Of a DNA stretch of 29,085 bases, positions 1 through 5,988 are shown in pieces. The DNA lies in IMG/VR virus record IMGVR_UViG_3300017971_000650, positions 1 through 29,085 of that record, one strand, 5' to 3'. This DNA is from a virus. The notes under the pieces are model-generated. The model ran no database searches, was not told where the DNA came from, and saw only the letters and a list, made by a program, of their open reading frames with translations. The translations under genes were made by a program, and so were the position numbers. The stretch's first letter is position 1, and each line of letters opens with the position of its first letter.

Positions 1-1
1 A

Positions 2-94
2 TTCAATAATGCCCTGACCGCAGTTGCCAGAGAATCAGAGCCTGAGAGGCAGAGAGAACTTGAAACGATAGCGGGGTCAATGCTTGGAATTTAG
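2..94 (+). CDS. C-terminal end of an upstream protein (partial)
   Basis: An open frame enters from the left edge and ends at the TAG at 92-94, giving the last 30 residues of a protein. The fragment is rich in Glu, Arg and Ala and ends in GSMLGI. It is too short to assign to a family. It is read in the same direction as everything else here, so it probably belongs to the same early operon. The -33-like TTG of the promoter proposed at 84-113 falls inside its last codons. Confidence 0.5.
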   Translation, partial: FNNALTAVARESEPERQRELETIAGSMLGI

Positions 95-113
95 GAATAT
101 AGCCGTATATTTG
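84..113 (+). promoter_or_regulatory. Bacteroidetes-type promoter candidate
   Basis: TTG at 84-86 is followed after 19 bases by TATATTTG at 106-113. This matches the Bacteroides primary sigma pattern of a -33 TTTG-like box, about 19-21 bases, then TAnnTTTG. Transcription would start near 117-120, just past the end of the upstream gene. It would drive the structured leader and the small genes that follow. This rests on consensus matching only; no transcript data are available. Confidence 0.5.
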
Positions 114-116
114 GGT

Positions 117-272
117 ATGATTCAGCTCAGTGAACATATCCGAACTCTTAACCTTAAGACCTTGCCCGAGGGCGAAGGAGAGAGGAACACCCCTATTCGT
201 AGGGGTGCTCCGCTCCTTAGCGTTAGGGATGAGGATACGGGTATTGAACTCGCTTTCTTAAGTCTAAATTAA
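117..272 (+). CDS. Doubtful small ORF over the structured leader
   Basis: A 51-codon frame starts at ATG 117 and can be extended to a TTG at 84. It ends two bases before the next gene. The translation (MIQLSEHIRTL...) has no recognisable domain. Its middle coincides with the strong hairpin at 188-207, so the base pattern may be set by RNA structure and not by protein. The start has no clear ribosome site and lies at the expected transcription start. I keep it only as a possible short peptide. Confidence 0.2.
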   Translation: MIQLSEHIRTLNLKTLPEGEGERNTPIRRGAPLLSVRDEDTGIELAFLSLN

Positions 273-274
273 TT
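118..274 (+). promoter_or_regulatory. Structured 5' leader RNA
   Basis: The stretch between the promoter and the gene at 275 can fold strongly. Bases 188-207 form a perfect 8-bp hairpin (CACCCCTA/TAGGGGTG) closed by a TTCG loop. An outer stem pairs AAGGAG (175-180) with CTCCTT (213-218), and two further G-C pairs lie beyond a mismatch. AAGGAG resembles a Shine-Dalgarno site and would be hidden by this fold. No U-tract follows, so it is not a standard terminator. It could be a regulatory leader or the body of a small RNA. A short open frame (117-272) also runs through it. Confidence 0.4.
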
Positions 275-487
275 ATGAAAACAGATTTTATTTATTTACT
301 GAAAGACGGTAGCGTAGACAGCGTATTCGGAAATCTTAAAACTCTGGTTGAGTCAATAAACAGCTTAAAGGATTATAAAATAATCGGATCATCATTGCGA
401 GGAAGCAAGAATGACGAGATATTTTTTAATGGCTATGTTATAAAAAGACTCCCCGTTGTTCGTGCTCCGTACTTAAAACGAGCATGA
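275..487 (+). CDS. Small hypothetical early protein (70 aa)
   Basis: This is a 70-residue protein starting MKTDFIYLLK, with an acidic-to-neutral first half and a basic C-terminus ending LKRA. I see no signal peptide, membrane segment or metal-binding motif, and I do not recognise the family. It lies 2 bases after the preceding small frame and 4 bases before the nuclease gene, so it is probably co-transcribed with the replication genes. The ATG at 275 is preceded by AT-rich sequence without a Shine-Dalgarno site, as is usual in this window. Function unknown. Confidence 0.55.
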   Translation: MKTDFIYLLKDGSVDSVFGNLKTLVESINSLKDYKIIGSSLRGSKNDEIFFNGYVIKRLPVVRAPYLKRA

Positions 488-491
488 AAAT

Positions 492-1616
492 ATGAGACAT
501 AACGAATTAACTGTCGGAGAGGTACGAGCAATGTACTTCGACGCTTCCGCATTAACTCTTCCACCCGTTCCTTTATATAGGATGGATGTGAAGGGAGATC
601 GTCATTACTTTAGTGTTAATGATGAAGGGCAACCGGAATTTTATACGGGCGTAACAACCTTAACTTCCCGGATGCTCCCTAAAGACGAACACCTTATTAA
701 ATGGATTGCTGATAAGGGATACGATGCCGCTATAGCCTATCGAAACGAAAGAGGAAAGTACGGAACTCTTATGCATACGTTATTTGCCTCTTTTCTGATT
801 GATAGAACGATTAACCTTGATATGGTAGACTCTTATGTGTCCGAGTACTGTACGAGGGAGAGATTGGATGTAAACGAGTTTATTTGGAGTGAAGACCTGA
901 AGCAGGATCTTCTTGCCCTCGCACAATGGGTACAGGATTACAACGTCAGACCTCTAGCGATAGAGATCTCCTTGTGCGATCCCGAGACGGGGATAGCAGG
1001 AACAGTAGATATGCCCTGTATTATGGATATACCTACAGAGGGCGATTGGGGAGAGAAGTACGCCTCAGGAGCGAGGAAAGGAGAAGTGAAGATAACAAAG
1101 AAAGCTATTCCGTATGCCTGTATCGTAGATTTCAAGTCAGGCAGGAATTATCCCGGTGGGGAAGCGAATGCGGCTCAGCTTAGATTATATGAGAAACTTC
1201 TCAGGGCGAACTTCCCGAATATATTTGATCTCTTAACTCCAGATCAGTTTGTGCATACCTTCCAGAATCATATTAAGCTATTCAATTGGTCTCCTAAAGA
1301 TTGGAGGACGACACCGGGGTATAACCTTACGGATCAAACGAGTGCTTTCTCTGATACCGAGGCCGAGCTTATGATAGATTGGTGGAGGGTTAAGCAGGAG
1401 AGATCCCCTGTAGAAGCGAAAACGAAGGTATTTTTTAAAGGGCATCTTGACCTCGATGAAACTCTTTCGGAATACTATACTTCAAAGACTATTAACGAGA
1501 TTGCCTCAGATAGACTTAATGATCTTGAAGTATCCGATATAGAGGCTTGGAAGTATGACACCCTCGAGGATCTCTTAAAACCCGCTACCGATGATCCAGA
1601 AGCTGAACTCAGTTAA
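492..1616 (+). CDS. RecB/Cas4-type PD-(D/E)XK exonuclease
   Basis: A 374-residue nuclease of the PD-(D/E)XK superfamily. The full motif set of the RecB/AddB/Cas4 branch is visible in order: a conserved His in the GTLMH segment (His95), Glu158, Asp173 in AGTVDM, the Asp-x-Lys of VDFKSG (213-215), and QLRLY (229-233), which fits the QxxxY motif. Such phage enzymes are typically metal-dependent exonucleases that resect DNA ends for recombination-dependent replication. It sits upstream of the Gp3-like protein and the replication initiator, consistent with that role. Its last 26 bases overlap the start of the next gene. The family is well supported; the exact polarity and substrate cannot be read from sequence. 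Confidence 0.85.
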   Translation: MRHNELTVGEVRAMYFDASALTLPPVPLYRMDVKGDRHYFSVNDEGQPEFYTGVTTLTSRMLPKDEHLIKWIADKGYDAAIAYRNERGKYGTLMHTLFASFLIDRTINLDMVDSYVSEYCTRERLDVNEFIWSEDLKQDLLALAQWVQDYNVRPLAIEISLCDPETGIAGTVDMPCIMDIPTEGDWGEKYASGARKGEVKITKKAIPYACIVDFKSGRNYPGGEANAAQLRLYEKLLRANFPNIFDLLTPDQFVHTFQNHIKLFNWSPKDWRTTPGYNLTDQTSAFSDTEAELMIDWWRVKQERSPVEAKTKVFFKGHLDLDETLSEYYTSKTINEIASDRLNDLEVSDIEAWKYDTLEDLLKPATDDPEAELS

Positions 1617-1959
1617 GGATACTGTATATAAACTCCTGTCGGAAGATCTCAGAACGAGGGACTCCGACAGGTTGCTTATATTACGGGTATGGGCGACTCA
1701 GAACCCGAGCCTACGAAACTCCGATTATTCCTTCCAACGGTTTGCCCTAGATTTTAAAGCCGGGGAGTATGCCGATACGGAGAGTATTCGGAGATGTAGG
1801 CAGAAGATCCAAGAACAGCACCCGGAACTTCGGGGAGCTATGTATAAGCGAAGGAAGGATGAAGAGGAAATTATGAGACAGGAGATAGGCAAGATGGAGA
1901 CAGGAACTCTCTTTAATATACCTCCAAAACCTTCCTCGGAAAATAGTTTCGATAACTAA
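1591..1959 (+). CDS. Small phage protein with IRR.RQKIQE motif, unknown function
   Basis: 122 residues, mostly helical and charged. The segment ESIRRCRQKIQEQHPELRG (about residues 64-82) resembles a short motif (E[ST]IRRxRQ.IQ...P.LR) that I recognise from small proteins encoded near the replication genes of many phages, usually annotated as hypothetical. The N-terminal part (LLSEDLRTRDSDRLLILRVW) is also typical of that group. No catalytic motif is visible. The start overlaps the nuclease gene by 26 bases, which suggests translational coupling. A DNA-binding or accessory replication role is plausible but unproven. Confidence 0.65.
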   Translation: MIQKLNSVKDTVYKLLSEDLRTRDSDRLLILRVWATQNPSLRNSDYSFQRFALDFKAGEYADTESIRRCRQKIQEQHPELRGAMYKRRKDEEEIMRQEIGKMETGTLFNIPPKPSSENSFDN

Positions 1960-1975
1960 ATAAAAAATAAAAAAG

Positions 1976-2194
1976 ATGAATATAAAAGTTTGTGATCAAT
2001 GCGGGATGCCTGATAATAAAGTTCCCGTATATAGGTATGTCGCTCAGCGATCTGCCAAGAAACAACGAGAGGCCGAGACAGTATTTTCGGCTGACCTTTG
2101 CGACCGTTGCTATGATAGTTTAATGGTTATAAAAGAAACACACTATTTGAAATTCAAAACTGAAAATGAAAATCTAGAATCCAATGAATCATAA
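1976..2194 (+). CDS. Small zinc-ribbon protein
   Basis: 72 residues with two CxxC pairs: CDQC near residues 6-9 and CDRC near 42-45. This spacing fits a single zinc ribbon. The stretch between the pairs is basic (QRSAKKQRE), and the tail is acidic. Small zinc-ribbon proteins of this kind are common in phage early regions and may bind nucleic acid or act as adaptors. The gene follows an A-rich gap (AAATAAAAAATAAAAAAG) that may help initiation in place of a Shine-Dalgarno site. Its end overlaps the start of the next gene by 11 bases. No specific function can be assigned. Confidence 0.65.
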   Translation: MNIKVCDQCGMPDNKVPVYRYVAQRSAKKQREAETVFSADLCDRCYDSLMVIKETHYLKFKTENENLESNES

Positions 2195-3032
2195 CAGTAG
2201 AATTATCCGGGAGCAATCCCGTACAAAAACTCGCTTCCCTCTTATCGGTAAGATCCGCATCGGGGAGAAACGAATGAACTCTCAAAACAAGGAGTATCCC
2301 GTATCGCTCGATTACTTTAAGGCTACGGGAGATTACGCCTCAAAATTCTCGGAAGCATATCCGGGGAAGCCTAATAACATCCAGATAGTTTTTATCTCTA
2401 ATGAGGATTGGGAATCGTGCTACGAAGAGTTCGATGCCAGAGATCCAGAAGGAAGGAGAGCCGGATACGGAGACGGGCAGACGTTCTTTCTCTTCGATAA
2501 GAAGAGTAACGAATATGAGCCTACGCAGGACAAGGCAAAGGTGGAAGCATACTCGAAGGAGAATAAACTGAAGTGGAAGCCTACGCTGACCTTGAACTTC
2601 CTTATCCCAAAGATCAAAGGAGTATTCGGAGTATGGCAGTTTCAGACTTCCGGGGATAAATCCTCGATACAGGCAATCCGATCTATCTATGATGAGATAA
2701 AGGATCAAGCCGGGACTGTAGTCAATATCCCTTTCGACCTTACGGTTAAGAAAGTTACGAGCAATAAGCCGGGGAGCAAATCTGTTTATCCTGTAGTTAA
2801 TCTTATCCCGAATATATCTTCGGATAACGTAGAGCAGTTGCGGCAGTTCCTAGAGGCAGGGCAGGATATTAAGAGGCTCGGAATGCTTACGGATGAGAAA
2901 GTAGCGGCACTCGGAGTTCATAACCCTGTAGAGGATCTCTCGGAGGAAGAGATTGAGAAGGAACTTGATTCGGTGGCTAAAGAGGTAAAACAAGAACCCG
3001 GAAATCTATTTGACGATGGCACGATTACGTAG
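2184..3032 (+). CDS. Gp3-like (recombination directionality factor family) protein
   Basis: 282 residues. The arrangement resembles the Gp3-like family (phiC31 gp3 relatives, often labelled recombination directionality factor): an N-terminal GKIRIG segment, YPVSLDYFKATG, a Gly-Asp-Gly (YGDGQT) near residue 92, then LTLNFLIPKIKGVFGVWQF, a Ser-Ile helix segment, and a strand rich in VNIPFDLTVKKV before a VYPVVNLIP strand. phiC31 Gp3 controls integrase direction. Many family members, however, sit among replication genes of phages with no serine integrase and may bind DNA or ssDNA. Here it lies between the nuclease and the initiator, so a replication or recombination accessory role is at least as likely. 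ATG 2184 is preferred because the GKIRIG segment lies before the next Met (2274). Confidence 0.65.
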   Translation: MNHNSRIIREQSRTKTRFPLIGKIRIGEKRMNSQNKEYPVSLDYFKATGDYASKFSEAYPGKPNNIQIVFISNEDWESCYEEFDARDPEGRRAGYGDGQTFFLFDKKSNEYEPTQDKAKVEAYSKENKLKWKPTLTLNFLIPKIKGVFGVWQFQTSGDKSSIQAIRSIYDEIKDQAGTVVNIPFDLTVKKVTSNKPGSKSVYPVVNLIPNISSDNVEQLRQFLEAGQDIKRLGMLTDEKVAALGVHNPVEDLSEEEIEKELDSVAKEVKQEPGNLFDDGTIT

Positions 3033-3864
3033 CGTCAATACTGCCTTCTGGACAGATCCTTATATCCAAGAGGCAGAGCCGAATGTCAAACTCTTATTCC
3101 TTTACTTACTTACGAATCCTTTAACTAACCTTGCCGGGATCTATGAGATAACTATCAAACAGATAGCTTTTGATACGGATCTCGGGAAGGATACCGTTGC
3201 GGAGATCCTCACTAAATTAGAGTCAGATAAAAAAGTTTATTATCGGGAAGGGTATATCATTTTGATAAACCACCAAAAACATAATAAGCTAAATACATCT
3301 ATGAAGGTAAACGTAGAGAATGTTATTTCGTCTCTCCCTTCCTCTATAAAGTCCATACTTACTGAGATAGGTACGGACTCTATACAGCCTGTAGACAGGG
3401 TGGGTACACCCTCTATAGATCCTGTAGACAAGCTCCGACAAGTTAAAGATAAAGGTAAAAGTAAAGGTAAAGAGAAAGAGAAAGCTAAAAGATCTCCGAT
3501 CGGGGAGAGAGCCGCTCAATTTAGAAATTCTGTTTTTTTAATAGGGAAGGATAAATATAATAAAGCTATGCTGAATGCTTTTATAGAATATTGGAACGAG
3601 CCTAATCAGTTAAGAACTCTGTTGCGGCACGAAGGAGAGAAATATTTTGAGATCTCCCGGAGATTGGCAACGTGGTATAGCAGGGAGAAGGAACAGAAAT
3701 TCGGTAAAGAGCCACCCTCGGGACAAGTTCCGAGAAAGTCTAGTAACGTAGATGATATTCTGAATGCAAATTACGATGATCCCAAGTACACCCGGGCGGC
3801 AGAGAAGAGGCTCGGAGGTACTAAAGGAATCGGGGATATAATCGAGAAGGGAGGTGGATCATGA
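3016..3864 (+). CDS. Phage replication initiator / replisome organizer
   Basis: About 282 residues. The N-terminal part (RLRSVNTAFWTDPYI... through INHQKHN) is the winged-helix domain seen in phage replication initiators and DnaD-like replisome organizers. A Lys-rich linker follows, then a C-terminal region with FIEYWNEPN and a helical segment that may contact the helicase or its loader. I choose ATG 3016 (MARLRS); an in-frame ATG at 3010 is also possible. The gene overlaps the previous one and ends in an ATGA overlap with the next. Its linker-coding DNA holds direct repeats, a hairpin and an A-rich tract, which suggests that the origin lies inside the gene, as in the lambda O gene. Confidence 0.75.
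   Translation: MARLRSVNTAFWTDPYIQEAEPNVKLLFLYLLTNPLTNLAGIYEITIKQIAFDTDLGKDTVAEILTKLESDKKVYYREGYIILINHQKHNKLNTSMKVNVENVISSLPSSIKSILTEIGTDSIQPVDRVGTPSIDPVDKLRQVKDKGKSKGKEKEKAKRSPIGERAAQFRNSVFLIGKDKYNKAMLNAFIEYWNEPNQLRTLLRHEGEKYFEISRRLATWYSREKEQKFGKEPPSGQVPRKSSNVDDILNANYDDPKYTRAAEKRLGGTKGIGDIIEKGGGS
3378..3491 (+). other. Candidate replication origin inside the initiator gene
   Basis: Two 20-base direct repeats, 3378-3397 and 3411-3430, match at 18 of 20 positions (CTCTATA..A..CCTGTAGACA, one 33-base period apart). Between them, AGGGTG (3397-3402) and CACCCT (3407-3412) form a 6-bp hairpin. About 15 bases further on comes an A-rich, nearly all-purine tract (about 3445-3491) of the AAAGGTAAAG type. 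Iterons next to an A-rich unwinding region within the initiator gene is the lambda ori plan. The repeats also encode an 11-residue protein repeat (SI.PVD), so duplication at the protein level is the rival explanation. Confidence 0.4.
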
Positions 3865-4040
3865 GCGGATCTATTAGGAAAATTAGTCAAGTGGCCTTCC
3901 GTATTACTCGCTACGAGTGCGAATATACTTTCTCATTAGATGGAGATAATATCCGTATTGAGAAGCGTACATACGGGGCAGATACCGATCAGGATCTTAC
4001 TATAAGACCGAAATCATTTCGTGAAATTCTCATAAAATAG
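3861..4040 (+). CDS. Small hypothetical protein (59 aa)
   Basis: A 59-residue protein (MSGSIRKISQ...REILIK) that starts inside the stop of the replication initiator (ATGA overlap). It is preceded by GGGAGGTGG at 3849-3857, one of the few good Shine-Dalgarno sites in the window. The sequence is basic, with alternating strand-like stretches (YECEYTFSLDGDNIRIEKRTYG), and contains no recognisable motif. Tight coupling, a good ribosome site and a stop just before the next gene make it a likely real gene. Function unknown. Confidence 0.6.
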   Translation: MSGSIRKISQVAFRITRYECEYTFSLDGDNIRIEKRTYGADTDQDLTIRPKSFREILIK

Positions 4041-4049
4041 GAGGTGAAA

Positions 4050-4439
4050 ATGAACGAGAATAAAGTTATTGACTCTCTAGCTACGGAGATAGTCCGGGAG
4101 CTAAGATTGCCCGAGAATCTATGCACACCCTTTATTAAAGAAAGATTACAATGGGCGTATGTAGCCGGACACGAAGAGGGCAGAAAGTTTATGAGCCACA
4201 GAAAATCTGTAGTTCAGCTAACACTAGAGGGATCATTCGTCAAAGAGTGGCCGAGTCCTACGTATGCGGCAAAGGCTTTCGGAGTCCACCGGAATACTAT
4301 TTCTAAAGTAGCGGCAGGGCAGGAACACCATAATACTGCCGTAGGCTTCAAGTGGGAATATTCAAAAGACTATTATAAGAGGCTCGAGGAAGAGAGGCTA
4401 AAAGAAATCGAGAAAATATTTCCTAGCAAAAGTCTCTAG
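4050..4439 (+). CDS. NUMOD1-domain protein without a nuclease domain
   Basis: 129 residues when started at ATG 4050, which has an AGGAGGTG site at 4039-4046; a GTG at 4044 is less likely. Residues about 53-104 (VVQLTLEGSFVKEWPSPTYA...HRNTISKVAAG...GFKWEY) fit the NUMOD1 module, a small DNA-binding element with a helix-turn-helix (AAKAFGVHRNTISKVAAG). NUMOD1 normally occurs beside HNH or GIY-YIG homing endonuclease domains. Here there is only a helical N-terminal part and a charged C-terminal helix, with no HNH or GIY-YIG motif. It may be a DNA-binding regulator or the remnant of a homing nuclease. It is the last gene before the terminator at 4520. Confidence 0.65.
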   Translation: MNENKVIDSLATEIVRELRLPENLCTPFIKERLQWAYVAGHEEGRKFMSHRKSVVQLTLEGSFVKEWPSPTYAAKAFGVHRNTISKVAAGQEHHNTAVGFKWEYSKDYYKRLEEERLKEIEKIFPSKSL

Positions 4440-4440
4440 A

Positions 4441-4477
4441 TTTGGATTAATAGAATCAATGATCTATATTTACGACA
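4441..4477 (+). promoter_or_regulatory. Promoter candidate with conserved CTATATTnACGAC core
   Basis: TTTG (4441-4444) and TATATTTA (4465-4472) are separated by 20 bases, the spacing of Bacteroidetes housekeeping promoters. The core CTATATTTACGAC, followed by ..TATG, recurs almost unchanged at 13679-13697, with the TTG at the same distance upstream (23 bases to TATATT). Two intergenic copies make a chance match unlikely. Transcription would begin around 4476-4480 and run into the terminator about 45 bases later. Confidence 0.55.
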
Positions 4478-4479
4478 AT

Positions 4480-4512
4480 ATGGAAAGTGGTTTTTTCATA
4501 CTTGGGTTTTGA
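4480..4512 (+). CDS. Possible 10-codon leader peptide
   Basis: ATG at 4480 opens a 10-residue frame, MESGFFILGF, that ends in TGA at 4510-4512, seven bases before the terminator stem. Three of the ten codons are Phe. The start lies at or just after the predicted transcription start, so the message would be almost leaderless. A ribosome stopping at this TGA would cover the 5' arm of the terminator, as in attenuators. Equally, it may be a chance frame inside a short RNA. Confidence 0.25.
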   Translation: MESGFFILGF

Positions 4513-4519
4513 GATTAAG

Positions 4520-4556
4520 GCGGGTATCTGGCTTCGGCTAGGTATCCGCTTTTTTT
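4520..4556 (+). terminator. Strong intrinsic terminator
   Basis: GCGGGTATCTGGC (4520-4532) pairs with GCTAGGTATCCGC (4537-4549) over 13 positions, with a few G-U pairs. The stem closes on a C(TTCG)G tetraloop and is followed by seven T residues (4550-4556). It ends the replication operon. Because a promoter candidate lies just upstream (4441-4472), it may also end a short RNA of about 75-80 bases or act as an attenuator for the genes from 4576. Confidence 0.9.
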
Positions 4557-4575
4557 ATGCTCCTAATTTTTTTAT

Positions 4576-4995
4576 ATGAATCAAGAAGATCGAATACATA
4601 CTGCCCTCTGTAGATATATCGCCCACCAATACCCGAGGGCGCTTTTTAATACAGACCTATCAGGAATACGTCTGCCTATGTCTCTGGCTCGTAAGGCGGC
4701 TCAGCTTAGATCCTCTAGGGCGTACCCCGATCTCGTTATATACGAGAGCAGAGGCAACTTCTCTGCCTTGTTTATCGAGATAAAGTCTCCCGGTACTAAG
4801 ATCTGGCTCAAAGATGGATCTCTCACTAAGAATAAACATATCAGGGAGCAGGCCGAGATGTTACAGGCTCTACGAAACAGAGGCTTTCTATCTTCCTTTG
4901 CTGTAGGTCTTGACGAGGCTATAACCCTAGTGGATTGGTATTTGGATTTCAGTAAACTAGATGACCCGTATCCCTTAAAACCCTTAAAACTATGA
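4576..4995 (+). CDS. VRR-NUC / Holliday-junction-type nuclease
   Basis: 139 residues that match the VRR-NUC branch of PD-(D/E)XK nucleases. An N-terminal Glu lies in MNQEDRIHTAL, then come AYPDLVIY (Asp at about 52), LFIEIKSPG (Glu68 and Lys70), DGSLTKNKHIREQAEML with a conserved-type Gln at about 92, and LRNRGF...FAVGLDEA near the end. Single-domain phage VRR-NUC proteins are thought to cut branched DNA such as Holliday junctions, which would clear recombination intermediates before packaging. It is the first gene after the terminator, 19 bases downstream, with A/T-rich sequence before ATG. It overlaps the next gene by 4 bases. Confidence 0.8.
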   Translation: MNQEDRIHTALCRYIAHQYPRALFNTDLSGIRLPMSLARKAAQLRSSRAYPDLVIYESRGNFSALFIEIKSPGTKIWLKDGSLTKNKHIREQAEMLQALRNRGFLSSFAVGLDEAITLVDWYLDFSKLDDPYPLKPLKL

Positions 4996-5201
4996 AGACC
5001 GATAAACAAAGTAAAGTGGCAAAACTGAACGAGATAGCGGAGAAGATCCAAGAAGCCTATTTCGATATTCAGGAATTTAACGGCCTCGATACCGGAAACT
5101 CTACAAAAAGTAAATTATTGGATGCCCTAGACGGTATCGGCACTATACGCAGAAAATTATTAACCGAAGATCAAAATAAAGAAGATGGCAAAACAGATTA
5201 A
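4992..5201 (+). CDS. Small hypothetical helical protein (69 aa)
   Basis: 69 residues, highly charged and predicted to be mostly helical (KLNEIAEKIQEAYFDIQEF; LLDALDGIGTIRRKLL). It starts in an ATGA overlap with the VRR-NUC gene and itself overlaps the ParB-like gene by 17 bases, so it is tightly embedded in this operon. I see no domain and no membrane segment. Function unknown; possibly a small accessory factor for the nuclease or the ParB-like protein. Confidence 0.55.
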   Translation: MKTDKQSKVAKLNEIAEKIQEAYFDIQEFNGLDTGNSTKSKLLDALDGIGTIRRKLLTEDQNKEDGKTD

Positions 5202-5988
5202 AATCGAGGAATTTAACCCGGAGCGTAGAAAGCTATCCGACCTCGTAGAATTTCCAGACAACCCGAGGATCTTAACCCCGGAGCGTAGACAGTTCCTAAT
5301 AGACTCAGTAAACGAGAACGGAAGGACAAACCCACCGATAATAAATACCGATAATACGGTTATCGGAGGCAATCAAAGGCTAGAGGTATTTATGGAACTC
5401 TTCGGCCCGGATCAAGAAATATGGGTAATGGTTCCACCCCGGAAGCTGACCAAGAATGAAGCCGAGAAACTTAATCTCAGGGATAATGTCTCGATAGGAA
5501 AGTGGGATGGTGATATAATCGTAGAAAAATACGATGTAGAGTATCTACGGGGAATCGGTTTTGAAGATTTTGAACTCCTTGATATGGGATATAATTTTGT
5601 ATATGAAGATCCTGATGGTGAAGATCCTGACACGATCTATACTAAGAAGATTGAAGCACCTATCTATACACCCTCAGATGGTGAAACAGATATAAGAGAC
5701 CTCGTAAACCAAGAGAAGTATTGGAAGCTCGTAGAAGAGGTCGAGTCAGCTAAGATCCCGGCAGATGTAAAAGCCTTCCTAAAGTTTTCTGCCGCCAGAC
5801 ATTTATCCTTTGACTATAGCAAAATTGCTGATTACTATGCCAAAGCACCAGAAGAGGTACAGGGATTAATGGAGAAATCTGCCCTCGTTATAATAGATTT
5901 TAATAAAGCTATTGAAAATGGATATATAGAATTGTCAAAGAAGTTAAACGATTTATTCGACCAAGACTATGCCGGGGATGAAAACTAA
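5185..5988 (+). CDS. Phage ParB-like (ParB/Srx fold) protein
   Basis: 267 residues. The N-terminal half has the ParB/Srx-type layout: LSDLVEFPDNPRILTPE, then NGRTNPPIINTDNTVIGGNQRLEVF with a GGNQR turn in place of the ParB GxxR box (about residues 61-65), and LNLRDNVSIGKWD. The C-terminal half carries FSAARHLSFDYSKIADYYA and MEKSALVIIDFNKAIENGYIEL. I associate this with phage ParB-like proteins found beside DNA methylases or base-modification genes. ParB folds can be CTPases, nucleases or DNA-sensing adaptors. With a glycosyltransferase and a radical SAM enzyme next door, guiding or sensing DNA modification is the best guess. Partitioning is unlikely because there is no ParA. Confidence 0.7.
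   Translation: MAKQIKIEEFNPERRKLSDLVEFPDNPRILTPERRQFLIDSVNENGRTNPPIINTDNTVIGGNQRLEVFMELFGPDQEIWVMVPPRKLTKNEAEKLNLRDNVSIGKWDGDIIVEKYDVEYLRGIGFEDFELLDMGYNFVYEDPDGEDPDTIYTKKIEAPIYTPSDGETDIRDLVNQEKYWKLVEEVESAKIPADVKAFLKFSAARHLSFDYSKIADYYAKAPEEVQGLMEKSALVIIDFNKAIENGYIELSKKLNDLFDQDYAGDEN

Noticed and set aside
926-1183. Plus-strand frame of 85 aa inside the nuclease gene
   Set aside because: It covers the catalytic region of the nuclease in another frame and is Arg/Ser-rich shadow sequence.
2340-2708. Long open frame on the minus strand (122 aa), with a second at 2420-2617
   Set aside because: It lies wholly opposite the Gp3-like gene, has no ribosome site or plausible domain, and no other minus-strand gene exists in the window.
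3443-3491. Purine-rich tract as a simple sequence repeat or assembly artefact
   Set aside because: The frame stays open and encodes a Lys-rich linker that fits the protein; its place next to the direct repeats is better explained as linker plus origin-like sequence.
4701-5051. Minus-strand frame of 116 aa
   Set aside because: It is the mirror of the VRR-NUC gene, whose catalytic motifs are clear; the antisense translation is Ser/Arg/Leu-rich noise.
5185-5988. Plasmid-like partition system
   Set aside because: The ParB-like protein has no ParA neighbour and no parS-like repeats nearby, and its C-terminal half matches phage modification-linked proteins and not a partition ParB.
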